Below, one piece after another: positions 33,451-43,344 of a DNA stretch of 63,475 nucleotides. The stretch covers positions 1 to 63,475 of the forward strand of contig CANFSY010000002.1 of the NCBI GenBank assembly GCA_947449875.1. Reading direction: 5' to 3'. The notes beneath the pieces were generated by a model, which saw nothing but the letters and a program-made list of their open reading frames with translations, was not told the origin of the DNA and did no database searches. The position numbers were made by a program, and so were the translations under genes. This DNA comes from Paracoccaceae bacterium. Lineage in GTDB: Bacteria > Pseudomonadota > Alphaproteobacteria > Rhodobacterales > Rhodobacteraceae. Each line of letters opens with the position of its first letter. Position 1 is the stretch's first letter.

Positions 33451-34527
33451 ATGCGGTATGTTTTTATAGCCCTTGCCCTGTTGGCGTCTTCGGCCAATGC
33501 CGAAACCGAAATGCCCGCCACAGCCCCCGTCCGCCCCGTTGTGTCCGAGATCATGACCCCCGGCGCCGCGCAAAGCCGCGTCTTCACCGGCACGGTCGAG
33601 GCCGAAGTGTCCAGCACGCTGGCCTTTCTGACCCTTGGGCGGGTTGCAACCTTACAGGTCGCGACAGGGGATAAAGTGGCCAAGGGGGCCGTTCTGGCCA
33701 GTCTGGATCAAGTGACGCTGGAAGAAGATCTATCGGCCGCCCAAGCCGCCCTGCAGGGCGCACAGGCGCGCGGCGTCTTTGCCGAGCAAAGCTTTGCGCG
33801 CGTGCAGGCCTTGGCCAAACGCGCCGTGGCGTCTGCTGCGCAACTGGAACAGGCGCAAGCCGCGCTGGATACCGCCAAAGCCGCCATCGTCGCCGCCGAG
33901 GCCGATCTGGCCCGCGCCAAAGATGCCGCCAGCTACAGCGCCCTGACCGCCCCGATGGACGGGATTGTGACCGCAACGCTTGTTGATCCGGGCACGGTGG
34001 TGTCGGTGGGAACGCCGATCCTGACGCTGGCCGGTTTGTCCGGACGCGAGGCTGTGCTGGACGTGCCGCCCGATATGCTTTCGCTGCTGAATGTGGGGGA
34101 CGGCTTTGAAGTGACAGGCCGCGGCAGCGCGCCGATTGTTGGCACGCTGGTGCGCATCGACCCGTCGGCGGGCACCGGCGCGCGCAGCCGCCGCATTCAT
34201 CTGGCCTTGGGCGATCCCCCCAGAACATACCGTCTGGGCAGCCTGATTTCGGCACGGCTGGCCGCCCAAAGCCTGTCGGTGCTTTCGGTGCCGCAATCGG
34301 CCCTGACCGGCGCGCCTGAGGCGCCGCAGGTCTGGCGCGTGGGCGAAGGGCGCAAAGTCGCCCTTGTGCCCGTGACGCTGGGCGAGGCCTTGCAAGACAG
34401 CCGCATGGTGGTGACCGCTGGCCTGACAGCGGGCGATGAAATCGTGGTGCGCGGGGTACATTCGCTGACCGATGGACAAACAGTCGGGGCCGCCATCAGC
34501 AGTCTTGGCGACAAGGGGGCAAACTGA
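33451..34527 (+). CDS. RND efflux periplasmic adaptor 2
   Basis: The 358-residue product from MRYVFIALALLASSANA has a signal peptide. The adaptor features are RVFTGTVEAEVSSTLAFLTLGRV, GDKVAKGAVLASLDQ (the lipoyl half), a coiled coil with GAQARGVFAEQSFARVQALAKRA, and APMDGIVTATLVDPGT. It differs from adaptor 1 in sequence, so it is not a recent copy. It begins 1 bp after adaptor 1 and its stop overlaps the ATG of the pump gene. Two adaptors beside one pump suggests a mixed adaptor hexamer. Confidence 0.88.
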   Translation: MRYVFIALALLASSANAETEMPATAPVRPVVSEIMTPGAAQSRVFTGTVEAEVSSTLAFLTLGRVATLQVATGDKVAKGAVLASLDQVTLEEDLSAAQAALQGAQARGVFAEQSFARVQALAKRAVASAAQLEQAQAALDTAKAAIVAAEADLARAKDAASYSALTAPMDGIVTATLVDPGTVVSVGTPILTLAGLSGREAVLDVPPDMLSLLNVGDGFEVTGRGSAPIVGTLVRIDPSAGTGARSRRIHLALGDPPRTYRLGSLISARLAAQSLSVLSVPQSALTGAPEAPQVWRVGEGRKVALVPVTLGEALQDSRMVVTAGLTAGDEIVVRGVHSLTDGQTVGAAISSLGDKGAN

Positions 34528-37500
34528 TGCGCTTTAACCTGTCAGACTGGGCGCTGCGCCACACATCCATGATCTGGTATTTGATCCTCGTCTCGCTGCT
34601 TGCAGGTGCCTTTGGCTATCTGAACATGGGCCGTGAAGAAGATCCGTCTTTCACCATCAAGACCATGATCATCCAAGCCGCCCTGCCCGGGGCTACGGCA
34701 GAAGAAACCGTCACCCAAGTCACCGAACGCATCGAAAAAAAGCTGCAAGAGCTGGAAAATCTGAAATTCACCCGCTCGGAAACCAAACCGGGCGTGGCCA
34801 CGGTCTATGTTGAATTGACCGCCGACACCAAAGCCCCCGCCGTTGCGGCAACATGGCAGCGGGTGCGCAATATGATGGGGGATATCAGCCATGATTTCCC
34901 CAAAGAGTTCAAGGGCTTCGCCTTTAACGACAGCTTTGGCGATGTCTACGGCAATATCTACGCCTTCACCTATGACGGCTATACCCCGTCCGAGGCGAAA
35001 CATTGGGTGGAAACCGTTCAAGACGCCGTGTTGCAACTGCATGACACCGGAAAGGCCGATCTGTTGGGCACGCAAGACCCTGTGATCTATATCGAATTCT
35101 CGGCCCGCAAACTGGCATCCCTTGGGCTTGATTCGGCGGCGGTGCTTAATACCCTGTCCAGCCAGAATGCGATTGTCCCCTCGGGAGAGATTCGCACGGC
35201 GGGCGAAAAGGTCATGGTCCGCGTCTCGGGCAGCTTTACCGGGGCCAAGGAACTGGCGGCCACGACCTTGCGGGTGGGCGATACGTTCTTTGTCTTGTCC
35301 GATGTGGCCGATGTGACGCAAGGTTATGTCGATCCGGCCAAGGCGCTGTACCGTTACAACGGCCAGCCTGCGATTGCGCTGATTGTGGGGATGCGCGCGG
35401 GCGCGAATATCCTGAACTTCGGCACCGCTTTGGATAAAGTGATGGATCAGATGCAACCTGCCCTTCCGGTTGGCATTGATCTGCACAAAGTCGCTGACCA
35501 GCCCACTGTGGTGGAAGACTCGGTCAACCACTTCCTGCGCGCCTTGGTCGAGGCGGTGGTGATCGTGCTGGGCGTCAGCTTTGTGTCGCTGGGTGTGCGG
35601 GCGGGGTTGGTGGTGACCATGACCATTCCTTTGGTCTTGGCGCTGACCTTTGTGGTCTTGGCGATGATGGGCATCACCTTGCAGCGCATCTCGCTGGGGG
35701 CTTTGATCATCGCGCTGGGGCTTTTGGTCGACGATGCCATGATTTCGATCGAAACCATGATCTCGCGGCTGGAACTGGGCGAAAGCCTGCAAAAGGCGGC
35801 CAGTGCGGCGTGGTCGTCCATCGCCTTTCCGATGCTGACGGGCACTTTGGTGACCATGGCCGGGTTTATCCCGATCGGGCTGAACACCTCGTCAGCCGGA
35901 GAATACACGATTTCGCTGTTCTATGTGATCGTGATCGCGCTCTTGCTGTCTTGGGTGGTGGCGGTCTTGTTTGCGCCGATTTTGGGTTACACCTTTCTGC
36001 CGAAAACCATGAAACACCATGCCGCCGAACCCGGGCGGGTGCGCCGCGTGTTTCATGCGCTGTTGCGCGGGGTGATGCGGGCAAAATGGCTGACGGTCGC
36101 TGTCACGGTGGGGATGTTCGCCGCCTCGGTCTATGGGTTGCGCTTTGTGGAAAGCCAGTTTTTCCCCACCTCTGACCGGCCAGAGATCATCATTGATGTC
36201 ACGCTGCGCAAGAACACCAGTTTTCAGGCGACAGATGACGTGATGGCCAATCTTGACACATGGCTGACCACCCGCAAAGACGCCAGCTATTGGAGCACCT
36301 ATGTCGGCCGCTCTGCTCCGCGGTTTATTTTGGCCTTTGATTCCATCACTCCGTCCGACAACATCGGCCAGATCGTGGTGATGACCCCCGATCTTGCCGC
36401 CCGCGATGCGCTAAAGGCTGCGGTGCTCGACTATGCCAAGACCCTGCCCGGCGTGGATATTTACCCCAAGTTTTTGGAACTGGGGCCGCCGGTCGGCAAG
36501 CCGATACAATATCGGGTCACGGGGCCGGATGCGAACAAGGTCGCCGATCTGGGGCGTGATTTGTCCGCCGTGCTCGCCCGCGATCCGCGTTTGGCGATGA
36601 TCACCCAGAACTACAACGAACCCGCCCGTGTGGCGCGGGTGGTGCTGGATCAAGACAAGCTGCGCCAATTGGGGGTGACCCAAACCGATGTGGCGCAAGC
36701 CCTGTACACCCTGTTTGACGGCGCAACCGTCACCGAACTGCGCCAAGGCAAGACCCTGATCGACGTTGTGGCGCGGGGCAATGCGGCGGACCGGTCCTCG
36801 ATTGCGTCCTTGCAGAACCTGCAACTGGGCAACGCGGCCGGCCAACCCATTCCGCTGACATCCTTTGCCACGCTGGAATGGACACTGGAACAACCGCTGA
36901 TCCAGCAGCGCAACCGCGTGCCAACCGTGACGGTCAAAGCCGCCGTGGTGACCAAAGACCAACCCGCCACGCTGACCAAAGACCTAAAGCCCGCCATCGA
37001 CCAATTCGCCGCAAGCCTGCCCGCAGGCTACAGCGTCGAGGTGGCAGGCTCTGCCGAAAGCAGTGCCGAAAGCCAAGCGCCGATTGTCGCGGTGGTGCCG
37101 ATCATGCTGTTGATCATGGTCACCTTGGTCATGGTGCAAATGCAAAGCTTCCGGCGCAGCTTTATCGTGCTGGCGGTGGCGCCCTTGGGGATGATCGGCG
37201 TGGTGGCGGCTTTGCTGTTGTCAGGTGCGCCTTTGGGGTTTGTGGCGATCTTGGGCGTTCTGGCCTTGGTGGGCATCTTGATTCGCAATTCCATCATCCT
37301 TGTGCATGAAATTGAAGAACTGCGGTCGCGCGGCCTTGCCATGTGGACCGCGGTGTTCGAGGCGACCGACAGCCGCGCCCGACCGATCTTGCTGACGGCG
37401 GCGGCGGCCAGTCTGGCGCTGATCCCGATCTCGCGGCAGGTGTTCTGGGGGCCGATGGCCTATGCGATGATCGGCGGGATCATCGTGGGCACCTTGCTGA

Positions 37501-37556
37501 CGCTGCTGTTCGTGCCCGCGCTCTACTGCGTGGTGTACCGCGTCAAACGGGCCTGA
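34527..37556 (+). CDS. RND efflux permease (HAE1-like)
   Basis: The 1009-residue protein has the RND layout of 12 membrane segments with two large periplasmic loops after segments 1 and 7. Segment 4 carries GLLVDDAMISIE with the two Asp needed for proton relay. Segment 10 has GILIRNSIILVHEIEE, where Arg replaces the Lys of AcrB, as in a known subgroup. The N-terminus MRFNLSDWALRHTSMIWYLI is typical. No outer-membrane channel gene is in the operon, so a shared TolC-like channel would be needed. The substrate is unknown. Confidence 0.9.
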   Translation: MRFNLSDWALRHTSMIWYLILVSLLAGAFGYLNMGREEDPSFTIKTMIIQAALPGATAEETVTQVTERIEKKLQELENLKFTRSETKPGVATVYVELTADTKAPAVAATWQRVRNMMGDISHDFPKEFKGFAFNDSFGDVYGNIYAFTYDGYTPSEAKHWVETVQDAVLQLHDTGKADLLGTQDPVIYIEFSARKLASLGLDSAAVLNTLSSQNAIVPSGEIRTAGEKVMVRVSGSFTGAKELAATTLRVGDTFFVLSDVADVTQGYVDPAKALYRYNGQPAIALIVGMRAGANILNFGTALDKVMDQMQPALPVGIDLHKVADQPTVVEDSVNHFLRALVEAVVIVLGVSFVSLGVRAGLVVTMTIPLVLALTFVVLAMMGITLQRISLGALIIALGLLVDDAMISIETMISRLELGESLQKAASAAWSSIAFPMLTGTLVTMAGFIPIGLNTSSAGEYTISLFYVIVIALLLSWVVAVLFAPILGYTFLPKTMKHHAAEPGRVRRVFHALLRGVMRAKWLTVAVTVGMFAASVYGLRFVESQFFPTSDRPEIIIDVTLRKNTSFQATDDVMANLDTWLTTRKDASYWSTYVGRSAPRFILAFDSITPSDNIGQIVVMTPDLAARDALKAAVLDYAKTLPGVDIYPKFLELGPPVGKPIQYRVTGPDANKVADLGRDLSAVLARDPRLAMITQNYNEPARVARVVLDQDKLRQLGVTQTDVAQALYTLFDGATVTELRQGKTLIDVVARGNAADRSSIASLQNLQLGNAAGQPIPLTSFATLEWTLEQPLIQQRNRVPTVTVKAAVVTKDQPATLTKDLKPAIDQFAASLPAGYSVEVAGSAESSAESQAPIVAVVPIMLLIMVTLVMVQMQSFRRSFIVLAVAPLGMIGVVAALLLSGAPLGFVAILGVLALVGILIRNSIILVHEIEELRSRGLAMWTAVFEATDSRARPILLTAAAASLALIPISRQVFWGPMAYAMIGGIIVGTLLTLLFVPALYCVVYRVKRA

Positions 37557-37609
37557 TCGCGCCGCCGAACTTTTCCGCCCAAGCCTGTCAATTTATGCTA
37601 GGCTTGGGC

Positions 37610-38467
37610 ATGGTGGCAAAAGATCACGCCAAAACCTTACCCTCTCTGTGCCCGGGCCTGTCGCAAGACGTGGCAGCGCAAGCGGTGCTGCGTGGCCATG
37701 TCGCCCGATTCGCGGCCGAACTGGCGCGCCTGACCCAACCCAGCCCGCCGCCCGATGCCACCCATTTGACCCGCGTTGCCCTGCGCCGCTTGCGCGCAGC
37801 GCTTGAGGCTTTGGCCCCCCGAATCGACCCGCATTTGCACGCCAAGATCACACGCCGTTTGCATCGGCTGTTTGCCGCCTTGGGTGTGGTGCGCGACGCC
37901 GAGGTTTTGGCCGAGCACAGCGCCCATCTAGGCCGCCTACAGGACATGGCCCTGCGGAAGGATAAAGCCCTGCGCAAGGGCCTGAAAGCCAGTGATGCGG
38001 CGCATTTGACCAAGGACCTAGACACTCTGTTTGCCGGAAAATCGTGGCGACACGCGGCCAAATCCGCCCGCGCCAGCCGCAAAGACCCGATCGAGCCGCT
38101 GGCCGCACAGGCCTTGGATCACGCTTGGACCCGCGCCTTGAAACAGGGGCCAAGTGTCTTGGCGCTTGCTCCGATGGGCCGCCATTCTCTGCGCAAACGA
38201 TTGAAATCGCTGCGCTATATCGCCGAAGATTTCGCCCCCCTTTGGCCAGACGCGGCATCCGGCCCCTTTCTGGCAAGGCTGCGCGCTTTGCAAGACGATT
38301 TGGGGGTGCTGAATGATCTGGATCTGGCAGCCGCCGAAGGATTGGGCGGCAACCCCGATCTGGCACAGGCCGCTCTGTCGCGGGCGCAAGACTTGTGGGG
38401 TTCTTTATACGCTCAACCCCAGTGGTGGGGCGCGGCCCGCGCCTTACACCCGCCCACGGGGGCTTAA
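37610..38467 (+). CDS. CHAD-domain protein
   Basis: CHAD domains bind polyphosphate. The 285-residue product shows conserved His and basic helices: HLTRVALRRLRAALEALAP, RRLHRLFAALGVVRDAEVL, and HSLRKRLKSLRYIAEDFAPLW, then LQDDLGVLNDL. These are the paired helical repeats with His/Arg/Lys faces. I use the ATG at 37610; ATG at 37595 is also in frame, and the longer track ORF is antisense-type noise within the pump gene end. It lacks the CYTH domain often linked to CHAD. The gene lies 53 bp after the RND pump. Confidence 0.85.
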   Translation: MVAKDHAKTLPSLCPGLSQDVAAQAVLRGHVARFAAELARLTQPSPPPDATHLTRVALRRLRAALEALAPRIDPHLHAKITRRLHRLFAALGVVRDAEVLAEHSAHLGRLQDMALRKDKALRKGLKASDAAHLTKDLDTLFAGKSWRHAAKSARASRKDPIEPLAAQALDHAWTRALKQGPSVLALAPMGRHSLRKRLKSLRYIAEDFAPLWPDAASGPFLARLRALQDDLGVLNDLDLAAAEGLGGNPDLAQAALSRAQDLWGSLYAQPQWWGAARALHPPTGA

Positions 38468-38886
38468 AGGTCTAACACCATATCGCGGTGCGCGATGCCG
38501 GCATCGTCGTACACCTCGCCTATGGGCGAAAACCCAAGCGCTGCGTAAAACCCCAAAGCATGGGTTTGCGCGCCCAGTTTCACCCGTTTGATCCCCTGTT
38601 CCGCGCGAAACCGCGCCACCGCGTGGCGGATCAAGGCAGCCCCAATCCCGCGCCCGCGTGCAGGAGCCAGCACGCAAACGCGGCCGATCTTGCCCACCTC
38701 GCCCTGCGTCAGCAGGCGGGCAGAGCCTATCGCTTGGCCGTCATCGCTGGCCAAAAGATGTATCGCCACCCCGTCCAGATCGTCCACCTCGTCGGCTTCT
38801 GACACGCCCTGTTCGTCGATAAACACCGTCCGGCGCAGGGCGCGGCAGGCGGTGATGTCGTGGGTCTGCGCAATGGTCACAGTCAT
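38464..38886 (-). CDS. GNAT-family N-acetyltransferase
   Basis: The 140-residue product starts [38 protein letters not shown] and has the acetyl-CoA motif A region [17 protein letters not shown]. The N-terminal stretch is like the ElaA/YjcF-type GNAT group. Its start overlaps the dapE stop (ATGA), so it is coupled to dapE. The ORF track lists a start far upstream, inside dapE. The substrate is unknown. Confidence 0.85.
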   Translation of the reverse strand: MTVTIAQTHDITACRALRRTVFIDEQGVSEADEVDDLDGVAIHLLASDDGQAIGSARLLTQGEVGKIGRVCVLAPARGRGIGAALIRHAVARFRAEQGIKRVKLGAQTHALGFYAALGFSPIGEVYDDAGIAHRDMVLDL

Positions 38887-40028
38887 GCGAAATAGTCCTG
38901 CAAGATGCGCGTATAGATGGATTTCAGCCGCCCGATCTGCGCCACCTCTACCCGCTCGTCCACCTGATGCATCGTCTGTCCCACCAGCCCGAATTCCACC
39001 ACCGGACAGTGGTTTTTGATAAACCGCGCATCCGACGTGCCACCCGAGGTTGACGCAACCGGTGTCACCCCCGTTTCCGCCTGCACCGCATGTGCCACAA
39101 GGTCGGTAAACGCCCCCAGGGGGGTCAGAAAGCTTTCCCCCGAAACCGACACGTGCAAGGCGAACGAAACCCCCGTTTCCGCCGCAACCGCCTTGGCCTT
39201 TTCTTGCAACCAATCGGTCAGGCTTGCCCCGCTGTGGCTGTCGTTAAAGCGGATGTTGACCGTTGCACTGCCCTTGGCGGGGATCACATTGGTGGCCGGA
39301 TTGCCGCAATCAATCGTGGTGATGGCAAGGGTCGAGGCATCAAAATGCGCTGTTCCATGGTCCAAGGGCTGCGCTTCAAGCGCGCCCAGCAGGCGCACCA
39401 GCGCGCTCATCGGGTTGCGGGCGCGGTGGGGGTAGGCCGAATGGCCCTGCACCCCTTGCGCCACGATTTTTGCCGTCAGCGACCCGCGGCGGCCGATTTT
39501 CATCATCTCGCCCAAGGTTTGCGGGCAGGTCGGTTCACCCACCAAGCAATGCGTCATCCGCTCGCCGTTTTGCGCCATCCAGTCCAGCAGGGCGACCGTG
39601 CCATCGACCGAAGGCCCCTCTTCATCGCCCGTGATCGCCAAGATTACCGCGCCGTCAGGCGGTGTCGCTTGCACAAAATCCACCGCCGCCGCCGCAAAGG
39701 CCGCAACCGCTGATTTCATATCGGTTGCCCCGCGCCCGAACATCCAGCCGTCCACCACCGCCGCGCCAAAGGGGTCTTGCGTCCAAGCGGCAAGATCGCC
39801 CACCGGCACCACATCGACATGGCCGTTAAAGCCAAAGCTGCGGTTGGCACCCTTTTGGCCCCAGCGGGCAAACAGGTTGGCCACACCGCCCCGATCCGCG
39901 CGGTGGCATTCAAACCCTGCCGCCCCCAGAAGGCTTTCCAGAATGGCCATCGCCCCGCCGTCTTCTGGCGTGACCGAGGGGCAGCGGATCAGCGCAGCGG
40001 TCAAGGCGACGGGATCGGTGGAGGGCAT
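38883..40028 (-). CDS. dapE: Succinyl-diaminopimelate desuccinylase
   Basis: DapE makes LL-diaminopimelate from its succinylated form in lysine and cell-wall synthesis. The 381-residue product shows the M20 zinc-site residues: FNGHVDVVP (His70, Asp72), GRGATDMK (Asp103), and TGDEEGPS (Glu136, Glu137). The C-terminal GGTSDARFI segment is also conserved. The ATG at 40028 is followed downstream by a GNAT gene with a 4-bp overlap. It belongs with dapD and a small unknown gene on the minus strand. Confidence 0.95.
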   Translation of the reverse strand: MPSTDPVALTAALIRCPSVTPEDGGAMAILESLLGAAGFECHRADRGGVANLFARWGQKGANRSFGFNGHVDVVPVGDLAAWTQDPFGAAVVDGWMFGRGATDMKSAVAAFAAAAVDFVQATPPDGAVILAITGDEEGPSVDGTVALLDWMAQNGERMTHCLVGEPTCPQTLGEMMKIGRRGSLTAKIVAQGVQGHSAYPHRARNPMSALVRLLGALEAQPLDHGTAHFDASTLAITTIDCGNPATNVIPAKGSATVNIRFNDSHSGASLTDWLQEKAKAVAAETGVSFALHVSVSGESFLTPLGAFTDLVAHAVQAETGVTPVASTSGGTSDARFIKNHCPVVEFGLVGQTMHQVDERVEVAQIGRLKSIYTRILQDYFA

Positions 40029-40049
40029 GGGGGTCTCTTTCTGAACGGA

Positions 40050-40412
40050 TCAGTCAAAAAACGGCGTCATCTGCGCCACAATGACCGAGTTTTCTTTCAA
40101 AGCCCGCTCCATCAACTCTAGTTCGGCAGGCTCGATCTGGTCGCCGCTGGCTTGGCGTTCTTCCATCGTGCCGTAGCCTGACACATCCAGCGGGGCCAGA
40201 TCGGCCTGTTTCAGGATGGCCACGGTTTCGCGCACGGCTTCCGCCTCGTCCACGCCGCTGGCGTAGATCATCAGACCTGCGCCTGTGGCCTTGTCTGGCA
40301 AGCCGTCGCCTGTCTTGCGACCGACCTCGACCAGCAGGGTAAACACCTGCTGGCGCCGTTTGGATTTGCCTGCCCCGCTGTCGGGGCCGTCTGTGTCATC
40401 GGCGTCGGTCAT
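40050..40412 (-). CDS. Conserved-looking hypothetical protein between dapD and dapE
   Basis: The 120-residue product has an acidic Asp-rich N-terminus (about 15 residues) and a compact remainder: RRQQVFTLLVEVGRKTGDGLPD, then GLMIYASGVDEAEAVRETVAIL, LDVSGYGTMEER and a C-terminal VIVAQMTPFFD. I do not recognise the family. It starts ATG at 40412, 39 bp after dapD, and ends 21 bp before dapE. A role connected to the diaminopimelate pathway or its regulation is possible but not shown. Confidence 0.75.
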   Translation of the reverse strand: MTDADDTDGPDSGAGKSKRRQQVFTLLVEVGRKTGDGLPDKATGAGLMIYASGVDEAEAVRETVAILKQADLAPLDVSGYGTMEERQASGDQIEPAELELMERALKENSVIVAQMTPFFD

Positions 40413-40451
40413 TACCGCCCCTTTCGGCCACAGTGTCTGTGGCGGGTTGTG

Positions 40452-41276
40452 TCAGTCGCGCAACAGCTCGTTGATCGAGGTTTTCGAGCGTGTCTGCGCA
40501 TCGACCTTTTTGACGATCACGGCGCAATACAGGTTGATTCCGCCCTTAGAGGGCATCGAGCCCGCCACCACCACCGATCCGGCAGGCACCTCGCCGTACA
40601 TGACCGCACCGGTTTCGCGGTCAACGATTTTGGTGGATTGGCCGATGAAAACCCCCATCCCCAAAACCGACCCTTGGCGCACAATGCAGCCTTCGACCAC
40701 TTCAGAGCGCGCGCCGATAAAGCAGTCATCCTCAATAATCGTGGGGCCGGCCTGCATCGGTTCCAGCACGCCGCCAATGCCCACGCCGCCCGACAGGTGC
40801 ACATTCTTGCCGATCTGCGCGCAAGAGCCCACCGTGGCCCAGCCGTCGACCATTGACCCTTCGTCCACAAAGGCCCCGACGTTCACAAACGACGGCATCA
40901 AGACCACATTGCGCCCGATAAACGCCGACCGCCGCACGATAGACCCGGGCACAGCGCGAAAGCCTGCGGCGCGCCATTGGGCTTCGCCCCAGCCGTCGAA
41001 CTTTGACGGCACCTTGTCCCACCACGTCGCTGCCCCATTGCCGCCGCCGATGACGCCCATGTCGTTCAAGCGGAACGACAGCAGCACCGCCTTTTTCGCC
41101 CATTGGTTCACATGCCAATCGGCCCCGCGCTTTTCGGCCACCCGCAAAGCGCCTTTGTCCAGCGCCTCTAGCGTGGCTTCGATGGCGTCGCGGGTCTCGC
41201 CTTTGGTGGCGGGGGAAATGCCGTCGCGGGCCTCCCAAGCGGCATTTATCGCGGATTCTAGGGCGGCGTAGGACAT
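40452..41276 (-). CDS. dapD: 2,3,4,5-tetrahydropyridine-2,6-dicarboxylate N-succinyltransferase
   Basis: DapD makes N-succinyl-2-amino-6-ketopimelate for lysine and peptidoglycan. The 274-residue product starts [19 protein letters not shown] and carries the left-handed beta-helix hexapeptide repeats from [30 protein letters not shown] to [17 protein letters not shown]. The repeats end with the typical [10 protein letters not shown]. The track start is 20 codons early; the ATG at 41276 has a GGAGAG site. It leads the dapD-unknown-dapE-GNAT string. Confidence 0.95.
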   Translation of the reverse strand: MSYAALESAINAAWEARDGISPATKGETRDAIEATLEALDKGALRVAEKRGADWHVNQWAKKAVLLSFRLNDMGVIGGGNGAATWWDKVPSKFDGWGEAQWRAAGFRAVPGSIVRRSAFIGRNVVLMPSFVNVGAFVDEGSMVDGWATVGSCAQIGKNVHLSGGVGIGGVLEPMQAGPTIIEDDCFIGARSEVVEGCIVRQGSVLGMGVFIGQSTKIVDRETGAVMYGEVPAGSVVVAGSMPSKGGINLYCAVIVKKVDAQTRSKTSINELLRD

Positions 41277-41347
41277 GGGTCTCTCCTGCGGCTGAAACGG
41301 TTTGCGCCTTCTAGACGCAGGGCGCGGCTGTTGCAATCACAAGGGCA

Positions 41348-42265
41348 CTAGCCCAAAGGGTCCGGCGCGGGATTGGCCCCGCAGACCAGAACGGCGACCT
41401 TTTCGCCCGGTTCGGGCACATAAGCGCCCGAGGTCAGCGCTGCGAGGGCCGTAGCCCCCGCCGGTTCCACCAATTGCCGCAGGCTGCGCCACAGCAGGGC
41501 TTGGGCATCGGCAATGGCGTGATCGGTGACCAGAACCGAAACCGTGCCCTGCGCTTTGGCCAGATCATAGCACATCCGGCCAATCGTGCTGGCCCCAAGG
41601 GCGTTGGCCGCGATGCCTGACACCTCAACCCGAGTCTCTGGCCCGTCCGCCAAGGCGCGGTGCAGCGTGGGGGCCAGAACGGGCTCTACCCCCACCACTT
41701 TGCGCCGCCCGCCAAGCCACGCCAGCGACCCCGCAATCAACCCGCCCCCGCCCACGGCGATCAAGACGGTGTCCGCCTCTAGCCCCTGCAACTCCCATTC
41801 GCGCAGCAAGGTGCCTTGTCCGGCCACCGTGGGAAGGGCGTCGTAGGGATGGATCTGCATCGCCCCCGTTTGCGCCGCATAGTCCGCCGCCCGCGCCGCC
41901 GCATCGGCATACACCCCCGGCACAATGTCCAAATCTGCCCCTTGGGCGCGGATCAGCGCGATCTTGGCGGGGCCTGCATATTCGGGCACAAAGATTTTGG
42001 CCGGATAGCCCAAGGTGCGCGCCGCATAGGCCACCGCAGCACCGTGATTGCCCCCCGATGCCGCCACCACCCCCGCTTGGGGCACAGGCCCTGCAACCAG
42101 CGTGTTAAACGCGCCTCGCGCTTTGAAACTGCCGGTGTGCTGGGTGTTTTCCAGCTTCAGCGCAACAGTCCCTGCACTGGGCAAGGTCGCCGTCATCACG
42201 GGCGTCAGGCGCACATAGGGCGCTATGCGCGCCGCAGCGGCTGTGATTTCTGCCTGCCAGTCCAT
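41348..42265 (-). CDS. Serine/threonine dehydratase family PLP enzyme
   Basis: The 305-residue product is a fold-type II PLP enzyme. The Schiff-base Lys48 is in TGSFKARGA, the substrate-binding loop is ASGGNHGAAVAYA, and the phosphate loop is VGGGGLIAG. It matches the catabolic threonine/serine dehydratase or serine racemase group, without the ACT regulatory domain of biosynthetic IlvA. Product or substrate specificity (Thr, Ser or a hydroxy-amino acid) cannot be told. The ATG at 42265 is preferred to the track start. It lies 75 bp after lpxK. Confidence 0.85.
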   Translation of the reverse strand: MDWQAEITAAAARIAPYVRLTPVMTATLPSAGTVALKLENTQHTGSFKARGAFNTLVAGPVPQAGVVAASGGNHGAAVAYAARTLGYPAKIFVPEYAGPAKIALIRAQGADLDIVPGVYADAAARAADYAAQTGAMQIHPYDALPTVAGQGTLLREWELQGLEADTVLIAVGGGGLIAGSLAWLGGRRKVVGVEPVLAPTLHRALADGPETRVEVSGIAANALGASTIGRMCYDLAKAQGTVSVLVTDHAIADAQALLWRSLRQLVEPAGATALAALTSGAYVPEPGEKVAVLVCGANPAPDPLG

Positions 42266-42339
42266 GCCAACACCCCTTTGCCCGTGGTCGCCCAAAGCCT
42301 AAGCCCTGCGACACTGTTGACGCAATCCCCCGAACGCCC

Positions 42340-43344
42340 CTAGGACTGTGTGGTGCCCTTGAAAAGCGCGGCCATTTTGGCATCCAGCGGCCCCCAGTCA
42401 GCGATTTGCAAGCGCACAACCAAGGTCAGCACTTGGGTGCGAAAGTGGCGTGGCAGGCGGACGGCGTCTTTTTCGGTCGTCACCAGTTGAGCGCCACGCG
42501 CAAGAGCTTCCAGTTCCAGCCGTTTGATCAAGGCCTCGGTCAGGGGTTGGTGATCGTCCAGCGCCACTTCGCGCAAGACCTCGGCCCCCGTAGCGCGCAG
42601 CGTGGAGAAAAAGCGGGCGGGGTTGCCGATGCCTGCAAAGGCGATAACGCGCGCCCCGCCCCATGCCATGCCCATGGGTAAGGGGCTGACCTGCCCTGTC
42701 AGGCGGGGGAGGGGCAGGGTTGGCCAGCGGGTCGAGAATAGGTCTTGCGCAGACCTATCGCCCAAAGACAGCAGCACATCGGCGCGTTTGATCCCCGCGC
42801 TGACCGGTTCACGCAACGGGCCTGCGGGCAGGCAGCGCTGGTTGCCAAAGCCCTGTGCTGCATCGACCACAAGGATCGACAGGTCCTTGGCCAGATCGGG
42901 GTTTTGGAACCCGTCATCCATCACGATCACGTCGGCCCCCGATGCCACGGCCAAGCGCGCTGCGGCGGCCCTGTCGCGGCCGACAAAGGTCGGCGCAAAG
43001 GCCGACAGCAGCAAAGGCTCGTCGCCGACCTCGTGGGCGGTGTGTTGTGCCTCGATCACCTGCACAGGCCCTGCAAGGCTGCCGCCGTACCCACGGCTGA
43101 CCACGGCGACTTTGCGGCCTTGGGCTGTCAGGCGTCCGATCAGGGCGATGGCGGTGGGCGTTTTGCCCGTGCCGCCCACGTTCAGATTGCCGATGCAGAT
43201 CACAGGCACCGGCGCGCGGTACAGCGGCGGGCGCGCCACGCGCCGCGCGGTGGCGGCGGCGTAGACCCAGCCCAAGGGGGCCAGAAGCCGCGCCGCCAGC
43301 CCGGGCTTTTCGGGCGCATTCATCCAGAAGGGCGGTGGGCGCAT
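42340..43344 (-). CDS. lpxK: Tetraacyldisaccharide 4'-kinase
   Basis: LpxK phosphorylates the lipid A disaccharide at the 4' position. The 334-residue product has an N-terminal membrane-association helix with the segment [16 protein letters not shown], the P-loop [11 protein letters not shown] at about 53-63, and the conserved SRGYGG and MDDGFQ motifs. The gene's ATG overlaps the stop of the WaaA-like gene upstream by 1 bp (TGATG). It shows the organism makes lipid A. The C-terminal domain is of normal length. Confidence 0.95.
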   Translation of the reverse strand: MRPPPFWMNAPEKPGLAARLLAPLGWVYAAATARRVARPPLYRAPVPVICIGNLNVGGTGKTPTAIALIGRLTAQGRKVAVVSRGYGGSLAGPVQVIEAQHTAHEVGDEPLLLSAFAPTFVGRDRAAAARLAVASGADVIVMDDGFQNPDLAKDLSILVVDAAQGFGNQRCLPAGPLREPVSAGIKRADVLLSLGDRSAQDLFSTRWPTLPLPRLTGQVSPLPMGMAWGGARVIAFAGIGNPARFFSTLRATGAEVLREVALDDHQPLTEALIKRLELEALARGAQLVTTEKDAVRLPRHFRTQVLTLVVRLQIADWGPLDAKMAALFKGTTQS

